A stretch of 64,000 nucleotides of DNA. Source: Streptomyces sp. SID13726 (GTDB lineage Bacteria; Actinomycetota; Actinomycetes; Streptomycetales; Streptomycetaceae). Within the stretch, counting starts at the first letter, position 1; every line of letters starts with the position of its first letter. Below are positions 43,227-51,280 of the stretch, in pieces. The notes under the pieces were generated by a model. The model saw only the letters and a list, made by a program, of their open reading frames with translations. It was not told the DNA's origin and made no database searches. The stretch spans positions 219,734 to 283,733 of the forward strand of contig NZ_JAAGLY010000011.1 in assembly GCF_010548375.1 (NCBI RefSeq), read 5' to 3'. Position numbers and translations under genes: made by a program.

Positions 43227-44552
43227 TCAGCCGGCCGCGACGGCCTTGACGCCCTTGTTCTTCAGGTCGGCGAGCACCCACTCCTGAAGACCGGTGAGCA
43301 TCGCCTTGACGGTGAGCTCCTTCTTCATGACCTTGCCCCACTGCTTCTGCATCTCGGAGTACATGGCCGCGTAGTCGGGCCCGTACTGCCACTGGTCGCC
43401 GACCCGGGAGGCGGCCGTGGTGATCACCTTCGCGCTGTCGGACCTGCCGTTGAACATGTCCGTCGGGATGATCTTGTCGACGTACGGCGAGACGTCCTTG
43501 ACCGCAGGGAAGAGACCCGACTTGGAGGCGGGGTCGGTGAGCGCGGTCAGCGACTCCTTGCTGCTGGACAGCCAGGCCGCGAACTGGGCTGCCCGGTCGG
43601 GGTACTTGCAGCCCTTGAGGACGGCGGTGACGTCGAAGTTGCTGGAGGTCCGCGGGTCGGTGGTGTCGAAGACCGGCGCGTCGGCGAGCTGCCACTTGCC
43701 CTTGGACTTGGGGAAGTTGGTGTCGTAGATCGGCAACTGCCAGGTGGACGTGGTCATCAGGACGGTCCTGCCGAGGTCCCAGGTCTTGAAGACGCCCGGG
43801 TCGGCGTAGGAGGCGTTGGAGGCGAGGTCGTTGTCGACGAGCTGCTGGACGATCTCGCCCGCCTTGAGCGCCTCGGGCGAGGTGAAGCCGATCTTCCAGT
43901 GGTCGCCGTCGATCCCGTACCACTGCGCGCCGGCCTGCCAGGACAGGTCGACCAGGGTGCTCGGGTCCTCGCCCGCCATGTTGAAGATCTTGACGTTCTT
44001 GTCCTTCTTCCGCACGGCCTTGCCCGCGGCGATGAGGTCGTCCCAGGTGGTGGGCGCCTCGACGCCGTACTTCTGGAAGAGGTCCGCCCGGTAGGCGGTG
44101 AACAGCGGGGAGGAGCCGGTGGGGATGCCGTAGGTGGCGCCGCCGGGGCTCACGGCGTTCCAGGCGGGCGTGGTGTAGCGGGACTTGTACGGGGCGGCGA
44201 TCCCGGTGATGTCGGTGAGCAGTCCGTCGGCGGCGAAGTTCGCCAGGTTCATCCCGTCCATCTTGGAGAGACAGGGCGCGTTGCCCGAGGTCACCGCCGC
44301 GCGCAGCTTCTGGTAGACGGTGTCGCCCGCGGCGTTGACGAACTTGACCTGGGTGTCGGGGTGCGCCTTGTTCCACACCGCGACCTGCTGCTGGATGCCC
44401 TCGGTCCAGCTCCAGAACTCCAGCTGCACCTTGCCCTTGGTGGTCTTGGCCGCCGAGTCGGTCCCGTCGCCGCCACCGCAGGCGCTCAGGACGAGGGAGA
44501 GGGAGAGGGCTGCGGCCGCACCGGCCACGGCTCTCGTACGCATGGTGCTCAT
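43227..44552 (-). CDS. Extracellular sugar-binding lipoprotein of ABC transporter
   Basis: 441 residues. The N-terminus is a lipoprotein signal with lipobox LSAC (Cys25), followed by a Gly/Asp/Ser-rich linker. The mature part is a family 1 solute-binding fold: LEFWSWTEGIQQQVAVWNKAHPDTQVKFVNA, TAYRADLFQKYGVEAPTTWDDLIAAGKA and FAAWLSSSKESL. It captures an oligosaccharide outside the membrane and delivers it to the two permeases encoded next. GGAGG lies 4 bases before the ATG at 44552. Its promoter has the same TTG-N18-TACCGT layout as the GH127 gene, with a LacI-type operator after the -10 box. Confidence 0.92.
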   Translation of the reverse strand: MSTMRTRAVAGAAAALSLSLVLSACGGGDGTDSAAKTTKGKVQLEFWSWTEGIQQQVAVWNKAHPDTQVKFVNAAGDTVYQKLRAAVTSGNAPCLSKMDGMNLANFAADGLLTDITGIAAPYKSRYTTPAWNAVSPGGATYGIPTGSSPLFTAYRADLFQKYGVEAPTTWDDLIAAGKAVRKKDKNVKIFNMAGEDPSTLVDLSWQAGAQWYGIDGDHWKIGFTSPEALKAGEIVQQLVDNDLASNASYADPGVFKTWDLGRTVLMTTSTWQLPIYDTNFPKSKGKWQLADAPVFDTTDPRTSSNFDVTAVLKGCKYPDRAAQFAAWLSSSKESLTALTDPASKSGLFPAVKDVSPYVDKIIPTDMFNGRSDSAKVITTAASRVGDQWQYGPDYAAMYSEMQKQWGKVMKKELTVKAMLTGLQEWVLADLKNKGVKAVAAG

Positions 44553-44656
44553 CGGTCCTCCGGGGAAGGGCGGGGCAGCGCCTGCGGTGGGGAGAAGGGC
44601 GCGGGCGGCTGGAGAAGGGCAGCGGGTGCACGGTCACCTGTTGTGTGACCGTGTTG

Positions 44657-44670
44657 TGTAACCGTTTGCT
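44657..44670. promoter_or_regulatory. LacI-type operator AGCAAACGGTTACA (minus strand)
   Basis: It matches 11 of 14 positions of AGTAAACGTTTACT. It sits 6 bases after the -10 box of the transporter operon promoter, 105 bases before the binding-protein start. Confidence 0.6.
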
Positions 44671-44675
44671 GTGGG

Positions 44676-44705
44676 ACGGTAGGACTCCTGGGCGGCTTTC
44701 CACAA
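44676..44705 (-). promoter_or_regulatory. Promoter TTGTGG-N18-TACCGT for the ABC operon
   Basis: Read on the minus strand, -35 TTGTGG is at 44705-44700 and -10 TACCGT at 44681-44676, 18-base spacer. The -10 box is identical to that of the GH127 gene promoter. Confidence 0.6.
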
Positions 44706-44835
44706 GAGGCAGGGGCTCGCGTGTTTCGTCGGGCTTTCCCGGAAGTAACGAGACACCCACTCCGACCTGGGATTTCCGCGCATGTCTCGATTTGACGGCG
44801 CGCGAGGACGACTCCCGGACATCCAGTGCCGAGCA

Positions 44836-44865
44836 TTGACCGACCGGCCGAACTGTCTCTAGCGT
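44836..44865 (+). promoter_or_regulatory. Promoter TTGACC-N18-TAGCGT for the hydroxyacid dehydrogenase gene
   Basis: -35 TTGACC at 44836-44841, -10 TAGCGT at 44860-44865. The spacer contains CCGACCGGCCGA, which resembles the TetR-type motif of the upstream island at 10 of 12 positions. Confidence 0.55.
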
Positions 44866-44879
44866 GGAATACGTTTACC
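44866..44879. promoter_or_regulatory. LacI-type half-conserved operator GGAATACGTTTACC
   Basis: It matches 10 of 14 positions of the LacI consensus, with the right half ACGTTTAC complete. It directly follows the -10 box of the dehydrogenase promoter, the same placement as in the other four sites. Confidence 0.5.
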
Positions 44880-44911
44880 GAAACCGTCCCCTGAGCCGGA
44901 GATCCCTGCCC

Positions 44912-45919
44912 ATGTCGCAGCTGCCCCGTGCCGTGTTCGCCATGAACCCGGTGCACCTTCCCGAGCTCTTCCCGCCCCGGCTCATGGCCCGGCTCGGCTC
45001 GCTGGCCCGCACCGATCCGGCGCTGGTCGTGCGGGACTTCGCCGATCCCGCGGCCGCCGGCGCCCTGGCGGAGGCGGAGGTGCTGATCACCGGCTGGGGC
45101 TGCCCGCCCGTCGACACGGCCGCGCTGGCCGCCGCACCCCGGCTGCGCGCCCTGCTGCACGCCGGCGGCAGTGTGCGCGGCTGGGTCGGCGACCCGGTCT
45201 GGGAGCGCGGGATCGCCGTCTCCAGCGCGGTCGACGCCAACGCCCTGCCGGTCGCGGAGTACACCCTCGCCGCGATCCTGCTGGCCGGGAAGGACACCTT
45301 CCGGCTGCGGGAGCGGTTCCGCGCCGAGCACGTCTTCCCGGCGAACGGCGACTACGCGACCGTCGGCAACGTCGGCCGACGTGTCGGGATCATCGGGGCC
45401 TCCCGGGTCGGACGCCGTGTCCTGGAACTGCTGCGCCCCTTCGATTTCGAGGTCTCCCTGTACGACCCCTACGTCGACCCCGCCGAGGCCGCCGCGCTGG
45501 GTGCCGTGCCCCTGCCGCTGGACGAGCTGCTGCGCACCGCCGACATCGTCAGCCTGCACGCCCCCGACACCCCCGAGACCCACCGCATGCTCGACCGGCG
45601 GCGGCTCGCGCTGATCCCCGACGGCGGAGTCCTCGTCAACACCTCACGGGGCGGGCTCGTCGAACCCGGCGCACTCCAGGACGAGTTGGTGAGCGGACGG
45701 CTCAGCGCGGTCCTCGACGTCACGGAACCGGAGCCGCTGCCCGCGCAGTCGCCGCTGTACCGGCTCCCCAACGTCTTCCTCACCCCGCACATCGCCGGCT
45801 CCCTCGGCAACGAGCTGGAGCGGCTCGGGCGCACGGTCGTCGAGGAACTGGCCCTGCTCGGGGCGGGGTTGCCGCTCGCGCACGGGGTGCGGAGGGGGGA
45901 CCTGGTCAACAGCGCCTGA
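44912..45919 (+). CDS. D-isomer specific 2-hydroxyacid dehydrogenase
   Basis: 335 residues from the ATG at 44912. The NAD domain shows GIIGASRVGRRVLELLRPFDFEVSLYDP near 160, with the family's GxxxxG slightly changed (GASRVG). The catalytic Arg lies in NTSRGGLVEPGAL, Glu in the VTEPEPLP stretch and His in TPHIAGSLGNE. Members reduce or oxidise 2-keto and 2-hydroxy acids such as glyoxylate or phosphoglycerate. Divergence from the sugar transporter and a LacI-type site suggest a role in sugar-acid metabolism within the same regulon (inference). A large interleaved inverted repeat follows the stop. Confidence 0.9.
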   Translation: MSQLPRAVFAMNPVHLPELFPPRLMARLGSLARTDPALVVRDFADPAAAGALAEAEVLITGWGCPPVDTAALAAAPRLRALLHAGGSVRGWVGDPVWERGIAVSSAVDANALPVAEYTLAAILLAGKDTFRLRERFRAEHVFPANGDYATVGNVGRRVGIIGASRVGRRVLELLRPFDFEVSLYDPYVDPAEAAALGAVPLPLDELLRTADIVSLHAPDTPETHRMLDRRRLALIPDGGVLVNTSRGGLVEPGALQDELVSGRLSAVLDVTEPEPLPAQSPLYRLPNVFLTPHIAGSLGNELERLGRTVVEELALLGAGLPLAHGVRRGDLVNSA

Positions 45920-45932
45920 ACCGCGTGTCCGG

Positions 45933-46010
45933 TGTCCCGCGGTCGCGCGAAGTCGCCCAAGTGACGTGTCCTGTGGGCGACTTCGCGCGTCCGCGGGACA
46001 CGTCACTTGG
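45933..46010. terminator. Interleaved double inverted repeat, probable bidirectional terminator
   Basis: Arms 45933-45959 and 45974-46000 form a 27-base stem with one mismatch. Arms 45957-45970 and 45997-46010 form a perfect 14-base stem. The first half of the second stem lies in the loop of the first and its partner lies beyond the first stem, which is the A-B-A'-B' order of a pseudoknot. It sits between the convergent dehydrogenase and methyltransferase genes. Confidence 0.75.
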
Positions 46011-46052
46011 CGGCTCGGACGGCAAGAAGCCGTCGTGTGCCTCAGGTGCCCG

Positions 46053-47252
46053 TCACTGTGTGGCGGTCAGACGCCACAGGGACGTGGTCTCGGCGCTTCG
46101 TGCCGCGTGGAGGGGGTCGGTGGTGTCCCTGGAACGCGGATGCCGGGGCCTGGTGTCGATCCTGTCGACGACCCGGAGGTGCGCCGCCCGGATGGTGTCG
46201 AGCAGGTCCCCGCGGGTCCGCAGTCCGAGGTGTTCCGCCAGGTCGGAGAGGATCAGCCAGCCCTCGCCGCCGGGTCGGAGGTGGGCGGACAGTCCGGTGA
46301 GGAAGTCGCGGAGCATGGTGCTGTCCGGGTCGTAGACGCCCTGCTCGACGGGGCTGGTCGGACGGGCGGGCAGCCAGGGCGGGTTGCAGACGACGAGGTC
46401 GGCCCGGCCGTCGGGGAACAGGCCCGGGCCCGACACCTCGACACGGTCGGCCAGTCGGAGCCGGTGGACGTTCTCCCGCGCGCAGGCCAGGGCGCGGGGG
46501 CTGATGTCGGTGGCCACGACACGGTCGAACCCGCGACGGGCCAGGACGGCGGCGAGAACGCCGGTTCCTGTGCCGAGGTCGAATGCGGTGTGGGGAGTGG
46601 GAGCGTGCGGGCGCTGGGGTGACAGGGATGGTTGGGGTGGCAGGAACGCCTGGGGCGGCAGGGGTGACAGAGGTAGCAGAGGTGGCATCGGAGTATGCGC
46701 GACCAGGTCGACGTACTCGCCTCTGACGGGCGCGAACACGCCGTAGTGCGGGTGGATGCGGGCGCCGAGCGCCGGCACGTCGACCCCCTTCAGGCGCCAC
46801 TCGTGCGCGCCGATCACGCCCAGCAGCTCCCGGAGTGAGACAGCCGTGGGTTCCGTCGGAGGGCCGTAGGCCTCCCGGCACGCCTGGCGGATGTCGGGGG
46901 CTCGGCGCAGGTTCAGGGTGTGGTCGTCGTCCAGCAGTACGAGGAGTTTCCCGAGGACACGGGCGCGGTGGCTGTTCGCGCGCCGGTGCAGGTGGAAGGA
47001 CTCGTTCGGGGATGTGCCGGAGTTGGACTGCTTGCGGTCGATGCGGCGGCCCATGGCCTGGAGCAGGTGCCGGGCGTTGTGGAAGTCGCCCCGCCAGAGC
47101 AGGGCGGTTCCTTCGCAGGCGTGGCGGTAGGCGTCGTCGGCCTTCGTCCGGTCGTCGGCGACGACCGTGCGGCGGGGAAAGGGGGCCGCGCTCTCGGAAT
47201 GCCAGCGGGCAGAGCGGTGGGTGTGGTCTTCGGTCCAGTGGATGGTGGACAC
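46053..47252 (-). CDS. Class I SAM-dependent methyltransferase with NPPW motif
   Basis: 399 residues from a GTG at 47252, with GAGGAG 6 bases upstream. The N-terminal half (~190 residues, e.g. RHACEGTALLWRGDFHNARHLLQAMGRR) resembles the accessory domain of RlmG/RsmC-like or small-molecule methyltransferases. The catalytic domain begins TAFDLGTGTGVLAAVLARRG (motif I) with VVATDISPRALACARENV and VVCNPPWLPARPT, the NPP(W/Y) motif of amino-group or glutamine methyltransferases. Between the halves is a Pro-rich linker of ~30 residues (LLPLSPLPPQAFLPPQPS). Possible targets are rRNA bases, protein glutamine or a metabolite. There is no operon partner. Confidence 0.83.
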   Translation of the reverse strand: MSTIHWTEDHTHRSARWHSESAAPFPRRTVVADDRTKADDAYRHACEGTALLWRGDFHNARHLLQAMGRRIDRKQSNSGTSPNESFHLHRRANSHRARVLGKLLVLLDDDHTLNLRRAPDIRQACREAYGPPTEPTAVSLRELLGVIGAHEWRLKGVDVPALGARIHPHYGVFAPVRGEYVDLVAHTPMPPLLPLSPLPPQAFLPPQPSLSPQRPHAPTPHTAFDLGTGTGVLAAVLARRGFDRVVATDISPRALACARENVHRLRLADRVEVSGPGLFPDGRADLVVCNPPWLPARPTSPVEQGVYDPDSTMLRDFLTGLSAHLRPGGEGWLILSDLAEHLGLRTRGDLLDTIRAAHLRVVDRIDTRPRHPRSRDTTDPLHAARSAETTSLWRLTATQ

Positions 47253-47575
47253 CACGTACTCCTCGTGGTCGAACGTGCGGGGGCACGAAGAGCACTTCGA
47301 CGAGGAGCAGGCCGAACCCACGCCGGTCCGTCGGACGGGCGTGTGCGCAGGGGCAGTTGGCTGTTACCGCTCTCGCGTCGAAGTGCGAGAGCGGACGTCC
47401 CAGACAACCATGCCGAGCATCGGGATCAGCCCTTTCGGAGGAGTGGGGGCAGGTTCGCACAGGTGCGACCGGGGCGCCAAAACACCGGCTCCGCGGGGTT
47501 CTTCGTCGGCCGGCCGAGGTGGGGCTTTCGGTCGGCGTACGGTCCGGCGCTCAGCTTGTCTCTTAGCTTCTGAGG
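47253..47575. other. 323-base gap upstream of the methyltransferase
   Basis: No convincing gene. The part next to the methyltransferase would be its promoter and leader. The rest is ordinary GC-rich sequence running into a gene scar that begins at 47576. I see no hairpin or repeat of note. Confidence 0.6.
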
Positions 47576-47695
47576 CTATTGCGTTGACTGCTCAGGAGCA
47601 GCCATGTCCTCCAGTCGGCCGATGTTGCCGCTGAGGGGTGAGCCGATGTGCTCGCCCGTGACGAGATCCCACGCCCGAACAGTCCCCTCGTCCAT
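47576..47695 (-). pseudogene. C-terminal fragment of a WD40-repeat protein
   Basis: On the minus strand a 39-codon stretch reads MDEGTVRAWDLVTGEHIG and continues SPLSGNIGRL to a stop. DxGTVRxWDLxTGxxIGxPLxG is the canonical blade of Streptomyces WD40 proteins. Upstream of the Met the frame becomes poly-Arg with no further blade, so the rest of the gene is gone. GGAGG lies 9 bases before the ATG by chance or selection. It abuts a transposase remnant, so an insertion followed by deletion probably destroyed the gene. Confidence 0.7.
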
Positions 47696-47760
47696 GGTGC
47701 TGATCCTCCGACGGCGGCGCGGGCCGGACACCTGGGCGGCACATCAGGCCTTCGACTGGG

Positions 47761-48140
47761 ACAGCACCGGCTCTGACACAGCTTCCTGTCCTGGAGCTCG
47801 CCGACGCGCTGCTGTGCGCGGACGGGCCGGTGACCTCGCCGGTGGACCTGACGCTGAAGGCCGAGCACCCGCGCGGGCGCGGCGGGATGTACGAGGCGCT
47901 GGACCACGGGAGTGTGGACGTGCCCCGATGCGCCGACCAGCGCGGACCGCCTGTTCCGCGACTTCTACGGCCGCAGCGGACGCTCCTCGGACCAGTTCGT
48001 CCCCGGCCGGCCGTACCCCTTCGTCGCCGCACTCGAATCGGGCCGCACCTCCTGGTGCCGGGTCCTGGACGGCGTCGGCGAGGTCACCGCGGCGCAGCTC
48101 CGCCGGGTGGTCGCGGACCTGATCGAGAGGGGCCGCCGTC
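47761..48140 (+). pseudogene. Remnant of an IS701-family transposase
   Basis: Two blocks in different frames match the actinobacterial IS701 transposase as I know it. Block 1 (47782-47922) reads LELADALLCADGPVTSPVDL then RGRGGMYEALDHGSVDVPR. Block 2 (about 47924-48140) reads DAPTSADRLFRDFYGRSGRS, then PYPFVAALESGRTSW and EVTAAQLRRVVADLIERGRR. About 30 residues between the blocks, including the segment expected to hold a catalytic Asp (VLAVDVSPWLRP in relatives), are missing, and there is a frame change. A second small deletion follows VLDGVG. The C-terminal two thirds are absent, so it is inactive. Confidence 0.8.
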
Positions 48141-48198
48141 ACGTCGGTGACCGTGGCGCCGCAGCCCCCGCCGGAGCTGCATCGCGGGGCCGGATGGA

Positions 48199-48825
48199 TC
48201 ACTTGGACCCGTCGCGCAGGAGAAGCATCTCGCCGCCCGCGTTCAGGGCTCCGTCGACAAAGGCCGGCAGCTTGGTGGCGAGGAGCCACTCGACTTCCTC
48301 GGCGTCATCGTCGTCACCGTTGGGGAGCAGCTCGTAGTCGTCGTGGATCCGGTCGGTGTCGAATCGGGCGAGTTCGGCGCGGATACGGTCCAGGTCGGCC
48401 TTCGACGCGAGCATGGGAAAGGGCCAGGGGTCCGCGTCGGGCGCCGTGTCACGCCACGGAAATGCCCAGCACCGCCCCCACAGGTCGGCGAGTGCTGTCA
48501 GCTGCCAGGCGCGGAACGCCTCGTCGAGCCGGTGCCATCCGCGTCCCGGCAGGGTCAACGCGCCCAGCGGGGTGCCGAGGGCGGGGCCGAGGAGTTCCAG
48601 CAGCCAGGTGTACCCGCCGGGACGGGACGGGTCGAGGCGTCCGGTGACGATCTCCCGTAGCGCGTGCTCCACCTCGGTTGTCTCCGTGGCCCGCATCAGC
48701 TTGTGGGCTTTGGCGAGTTCTCCGATCCTGCCGAGGGCGGTACGGACGAGCGTGTCGTCGGAGCCGACGATCCCGGCGAAGACATCCGCGTTGATCGCGT
48801 ACGCCGACAGGTACTGCTCCGCCAT
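48199..48825 (-). CDS. Uncharacterised protein, DUF7691-like
   Basis: 208 residues from the ATG at 48825. The frame continues upstream without a ribosome binding site. It begins MAEQYLSAYAINADVFAGIV, has a helical middle (ALREIVTGRLDPSRPGGYTWLLELL), and ends in an acidic stretch ELLPNGDDDDAEEVEWLLA with a Leu-rich tail. The layout reminds me of a Streptomyces family of unknown function (YxLxxYxV-D start), possibly DUF7691, often near SMI1/toxin-immunity genes. There is no catalytic motif, signal or membrane segment. It sits between a gene scar and the GH36 gene, and has no operon partner. Confidence 0.6.
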   Translation of the reverse strand: MAEQYLSAYAINADVFAGIVGSDDTLVRTALGRIGELAKAHKLMRATETTEVEHALREIVTGRLDPSRPGGYTWLLELLGPALGTPLGALTLPGRGWHRLDEAFRAWQLTALADLWGRCWAFPWRDTAPDADPWPFPMLASKADLDRIRAELARFDTDRIHDDYELLPNGDDDDAEEVEWLLATKLPAFVDGALNAGGEMLLLRDGSK

Positions 48826-48957
48826 CTCGCCATCTCTTTCTGGTGGGATCCACCGGGCCCCGCGACCGCTGCCCACGACCGGCACTGCAAAAGGCTCCAC
48901 CGCTCCAGGGCATCAGTGGAACTACGGAGGAACCTGCCTCCGTGGTGGCCGGCCACG

Positions 48958-51156
48958 TCAGCCCTCTCCAGCGGCGCCCGCAAAAGCCACCAGCACTCCC
49001 GTCGCGCAGGACAGGCCCACGCGAAGGACCCGTGCCCGGTCGTCCCAGTCGAGCGACGGTCCGGTGCCTGTGGCGAACAGCGTCCTCGGTCCCCGGCCCT
49101 CCGGTATCCAGGGCAGCGGCACTGTCACCTCGTCCGGCGCCCCCTCGCGGCGGCACAGAGCCAGGAGGGTCGAGTCGTCTGCCAGGGTCAGCGCGAGGGC
49201 GGTCCAGCCGTCGCGCCAGCCGGGGAGGCCCAGGGGCCAGTGCGGGTGTGCCGTGGGGAGGAGGTGGCGGTAGGTCCTGTACGTGTCCAACGCCTGTCGT
49301 ACGACGCCCAGTTGCCCCTCGTCGAGCAGGTCGGGACGGCCGCTGAGGTGGACGCGGCCGAGCAGGGCCGACGTCATGACCGTGCCGAGGTCGGCGTCGG
49401 TGTGCTCGGGCAGCGGGTAGGCCCAGATCGCGCCCTGTTCCGGTGTCACGGCCGTCGGTGCGGCGGCGGCGATGGCGGGCAGCAGCCGGAAGTCCTGCTG
49501 GTCGGTGACCGAGTGGACGGGCAGCCGGCACAGGGTCGCGTGGTCAGTACGGCTGCCGCCCGCCGCGCAGCTCTCCAGGACCAGGCCGGGATGCCGGTCG
49601 AGGACTCCGTCGAGCCAGTCGAGGTAGGCACGGTTGTGGCGGAGCAGACCGTCGCCCGGGCTGGCCGTCCCTTCGCCGTCCGTGCCCGCGCCGATGTCGA
49701 TGTTGTAGTCGAGCTTCAGATACCCCACCCCGTGGTCACGCACCAGCCGGTCCACGACCACGTCGAGATGGGCCCGCGCCGCCGGGTGCGTCAGATCGAG
49801 CTGATGACGGCCCCACTCCACGACCCGTACACCGCCCCGGCGGAAGAACGCCTCCTCTGGGAGCGAGGCGGCGACCGGACTGCGTACACCGACCACCTCC
49901 GGTTCCAGCCACAGCCCCGGCACCATGCCCACCTCGCGGACCCGGTCCAGCACTTCCCGCAGTCCCCGGGGGAAGCGGGTCGCCGACTCCTCCCACTCCC
50001 CCACCGCGTCCCACCACCCCGGCACCCCACCGGGGCCGACGGTGCCGGGCGGCTCGTTGTCGTACCAGCCGGCGTCGACGCAGAACACCTCGGCGCCCAG
50101 CGCGGCGGCGGTGTCGACCAGGGGCAGGAGAGCGTCCGTGCTCGGCTCGCCCATCAGGCTGTTCATGAAGTCGTTGAAGACGACGGGGAGTCGGTCATGG
50201 TCGGGGTGGGCGCGGCGGGTGGCACGGCGGTGGTCGGTCATCGCCCGCAGTGCCGCCCCGAAGCCGCCCTCGGGCACCAGGGCCACCGCGACCGGGACCG
50301 TGCGGAAGGAGTCGCCGGGGGCGAGACCGCGGCGCCACTGGTGTTCGCGGTCCGTCGGTCCGGACAGGGCCAGGTACACGTCGTCGAAGCGGTCGGCGAG
50401 TTCGGCGTGCCAGGAGCCGTTGTGCTCGATCTGCCACAGCAGGGCACGGCCGGTCGCCGTGTCCTCCACGCAGCCCATCGGCAGCTGCTCGGACGTGGAC
50501 CAGGACCCCGTGCTGGTGACGGCGATCCGGTTCTTGGAGCCGGTCTGCCCGAAGCGGACCATGCCCACGTCGTACAGACCGCGCGCGCCGAGCGTGGCCC
50601 GCGACCAGCGGAACTCCCCGCTCCAGGGGTTGGCGGCAAGCCACAGGGACAGCCCGTCCTCCCAGCGGGTCCCTTCGGGGAGCAGGCGGGCGAAGTTGGC
50701 CAGGGTGAGGGAGGAGACGTATTCGAGCGTGATCGGGCCGTCCCCGGTGTTCTCGACGCGGACCTCGGTGTGGAGGACGGGGACGCGGTCGCGCAGGGTG
50801 TAGGAGACGGTGGCGCGCAGGCCGGTGGCGGTGGTGGTGGCGTCCGACAGGTGAACGAGCAGGGTGCTCGCCCCGCCTTCCCGTCGCTCCTCGTGCCCGG
50901 CGTACCGGAGGTCTCGTGCCACGGCTCCGTCCACATGGCGTTTGCCGGACGTGCCCAGCCGACCGCTGCCCGTGGCCTGTATCTCGACGAGCGGCAGCGC
51001 TGACCGGGCGAGGCGCGCACAGAGGTCCGGCTCCCGCTCCGGGTCGGGGAGGGCGGACGTCTCTCCCACGGCGAGGAGTCGGGGCGGCTGCGCCGGGTCG
51101 TGGGCGATGAGCAGCGACAGCTCGTCGTTGCCCCAGCGCAGGTGGGTGGCGGACAT
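48958..51156 (-). CDS. Alpha-galactosidase, glycoside hydrolase family 36
   Basis: 732 residues, no signal, so cytoplasmic. N-terminal beta-supersandwich to ~320, then the barrel. VFCVDAGWYDNE at 358-368 and LWLEPEVV near 416 are family marks. The nucleophile is Asp483 in LKLDYNIDIGAG, ESCAAGGSRTD at 528-538 binds the sugar, and the acid/base is Asp552 in SVTDQQD. It removes alpha-1,6-linked or Ser-linked galactose from imported oligosaccharides. GGAG lies 5 bases before the ATG. It diverges from the LacI gene with an 18-base perfect operator between. A beta-type C-terminal domain is present and length is normal. Confidence 0.92.
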   Translation of the reverse strand: MSATHLRWGNDELSLLIAHDPAQPPRLLAVGETSALPDPEREPDLCARLARSALPLVEIQATGSGRLGTSGKRHVDGAVARDLRYAGHEERREGGASTLLVHLSDATTTATGLRATVSYTLRDRVPVLHTEVRVENTGDGPITLEYVSSLTLANFARLLPEGTRWEDGLSLWLAANPWSGEFRWSRATLGARGLYDVGMVRFGQTGSKNRIAVTSTGSWSTSEQLPMGCVEDTATGRALLWQIEHNGSWHAELADRFDDVYLALSGPTDREHQWRRGLAPGDSFRTVPVAVALVPEGGFGAALRAMTDHRRATRRAHPDHDRLPVVFNDFMNSLMGEPSTDALLPLVDTAAALGAEVFCVDAGWYDNEPPGTVGPGGVPGWWDAVGEWEESATRFPRGLREVLDRVREVGMVPGLWLEPEVVGVRSPVAASLPEEAFFRRGGVRVVEWGRHQLDLTHPAARAHLDVVVDRLVRDHGVGYLKLDYNIDIGAGTDGEGTASPGDGLLRHNRAYLDWLDGVLDRHPGLVLESCAAGGSRTDHATLCRLPVHSVTDQQDFRLLPAIAAAAPTAVTPEQGAIWAYPLPEHTDADLGTVMTSALLGRVHLSGRPDLLDEGQLGVVRQALDTYRTYRHLLPTAHPHWPLGLPGWRDGWTALALTLADDSTLLALCRREGAPDEVTVPLPWIPEGRGPRTLFATGTGPSLDWDDRARVLRVGLSCATGVLVAFAGAAGEG

Positions 51157-51196
51157 GGCGGCTCCGGGGCGTGAGAGGGCGGGGGGGATACAGCAT

Positions 51197-51214
51197 TCAG
51201 TAAACGTTTACTGA
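51197..51214. promoter_or_regulatory. LacI operator, 18-base perfect palindrome
   Basis: TCAGTAAACGTTTACTGA, between the GH36 and LacI genes. It is the strongest copy in the window and defines the consensus AGTAAACGTTTACT. It lies 9 bases after the -10 box of the GH36 promoter and about 67 bases before the LacI start, so it can control both. Confidence 0.85.
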
Positions 51215-51222
51215 CTCTCGAG

Positions 51223-51252
51223 AGCGTACTTTTCGCACCCGTGGACTCACAA
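51223..51252 (-). promoter_or_regulatory. Promoter TTGTGA-N18-TACGCT for the GH36 gene
   Basis: On the minus strand, -35 TTGTGA at 51252-51247 and -10 TACGCT at 51228-51223 with an 18-base spacer. Confidence 0.6.
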
Positions 51253-51280
51253 GACAGGACCGTGCAGTAACGTCGGAGCC

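Noticed and set aside
43200..44648. Long + strand frame of 482 codons
   Set aside because: It is antisense to the sugar-binding lipoprotein gene, which has lipobox and family motifs.
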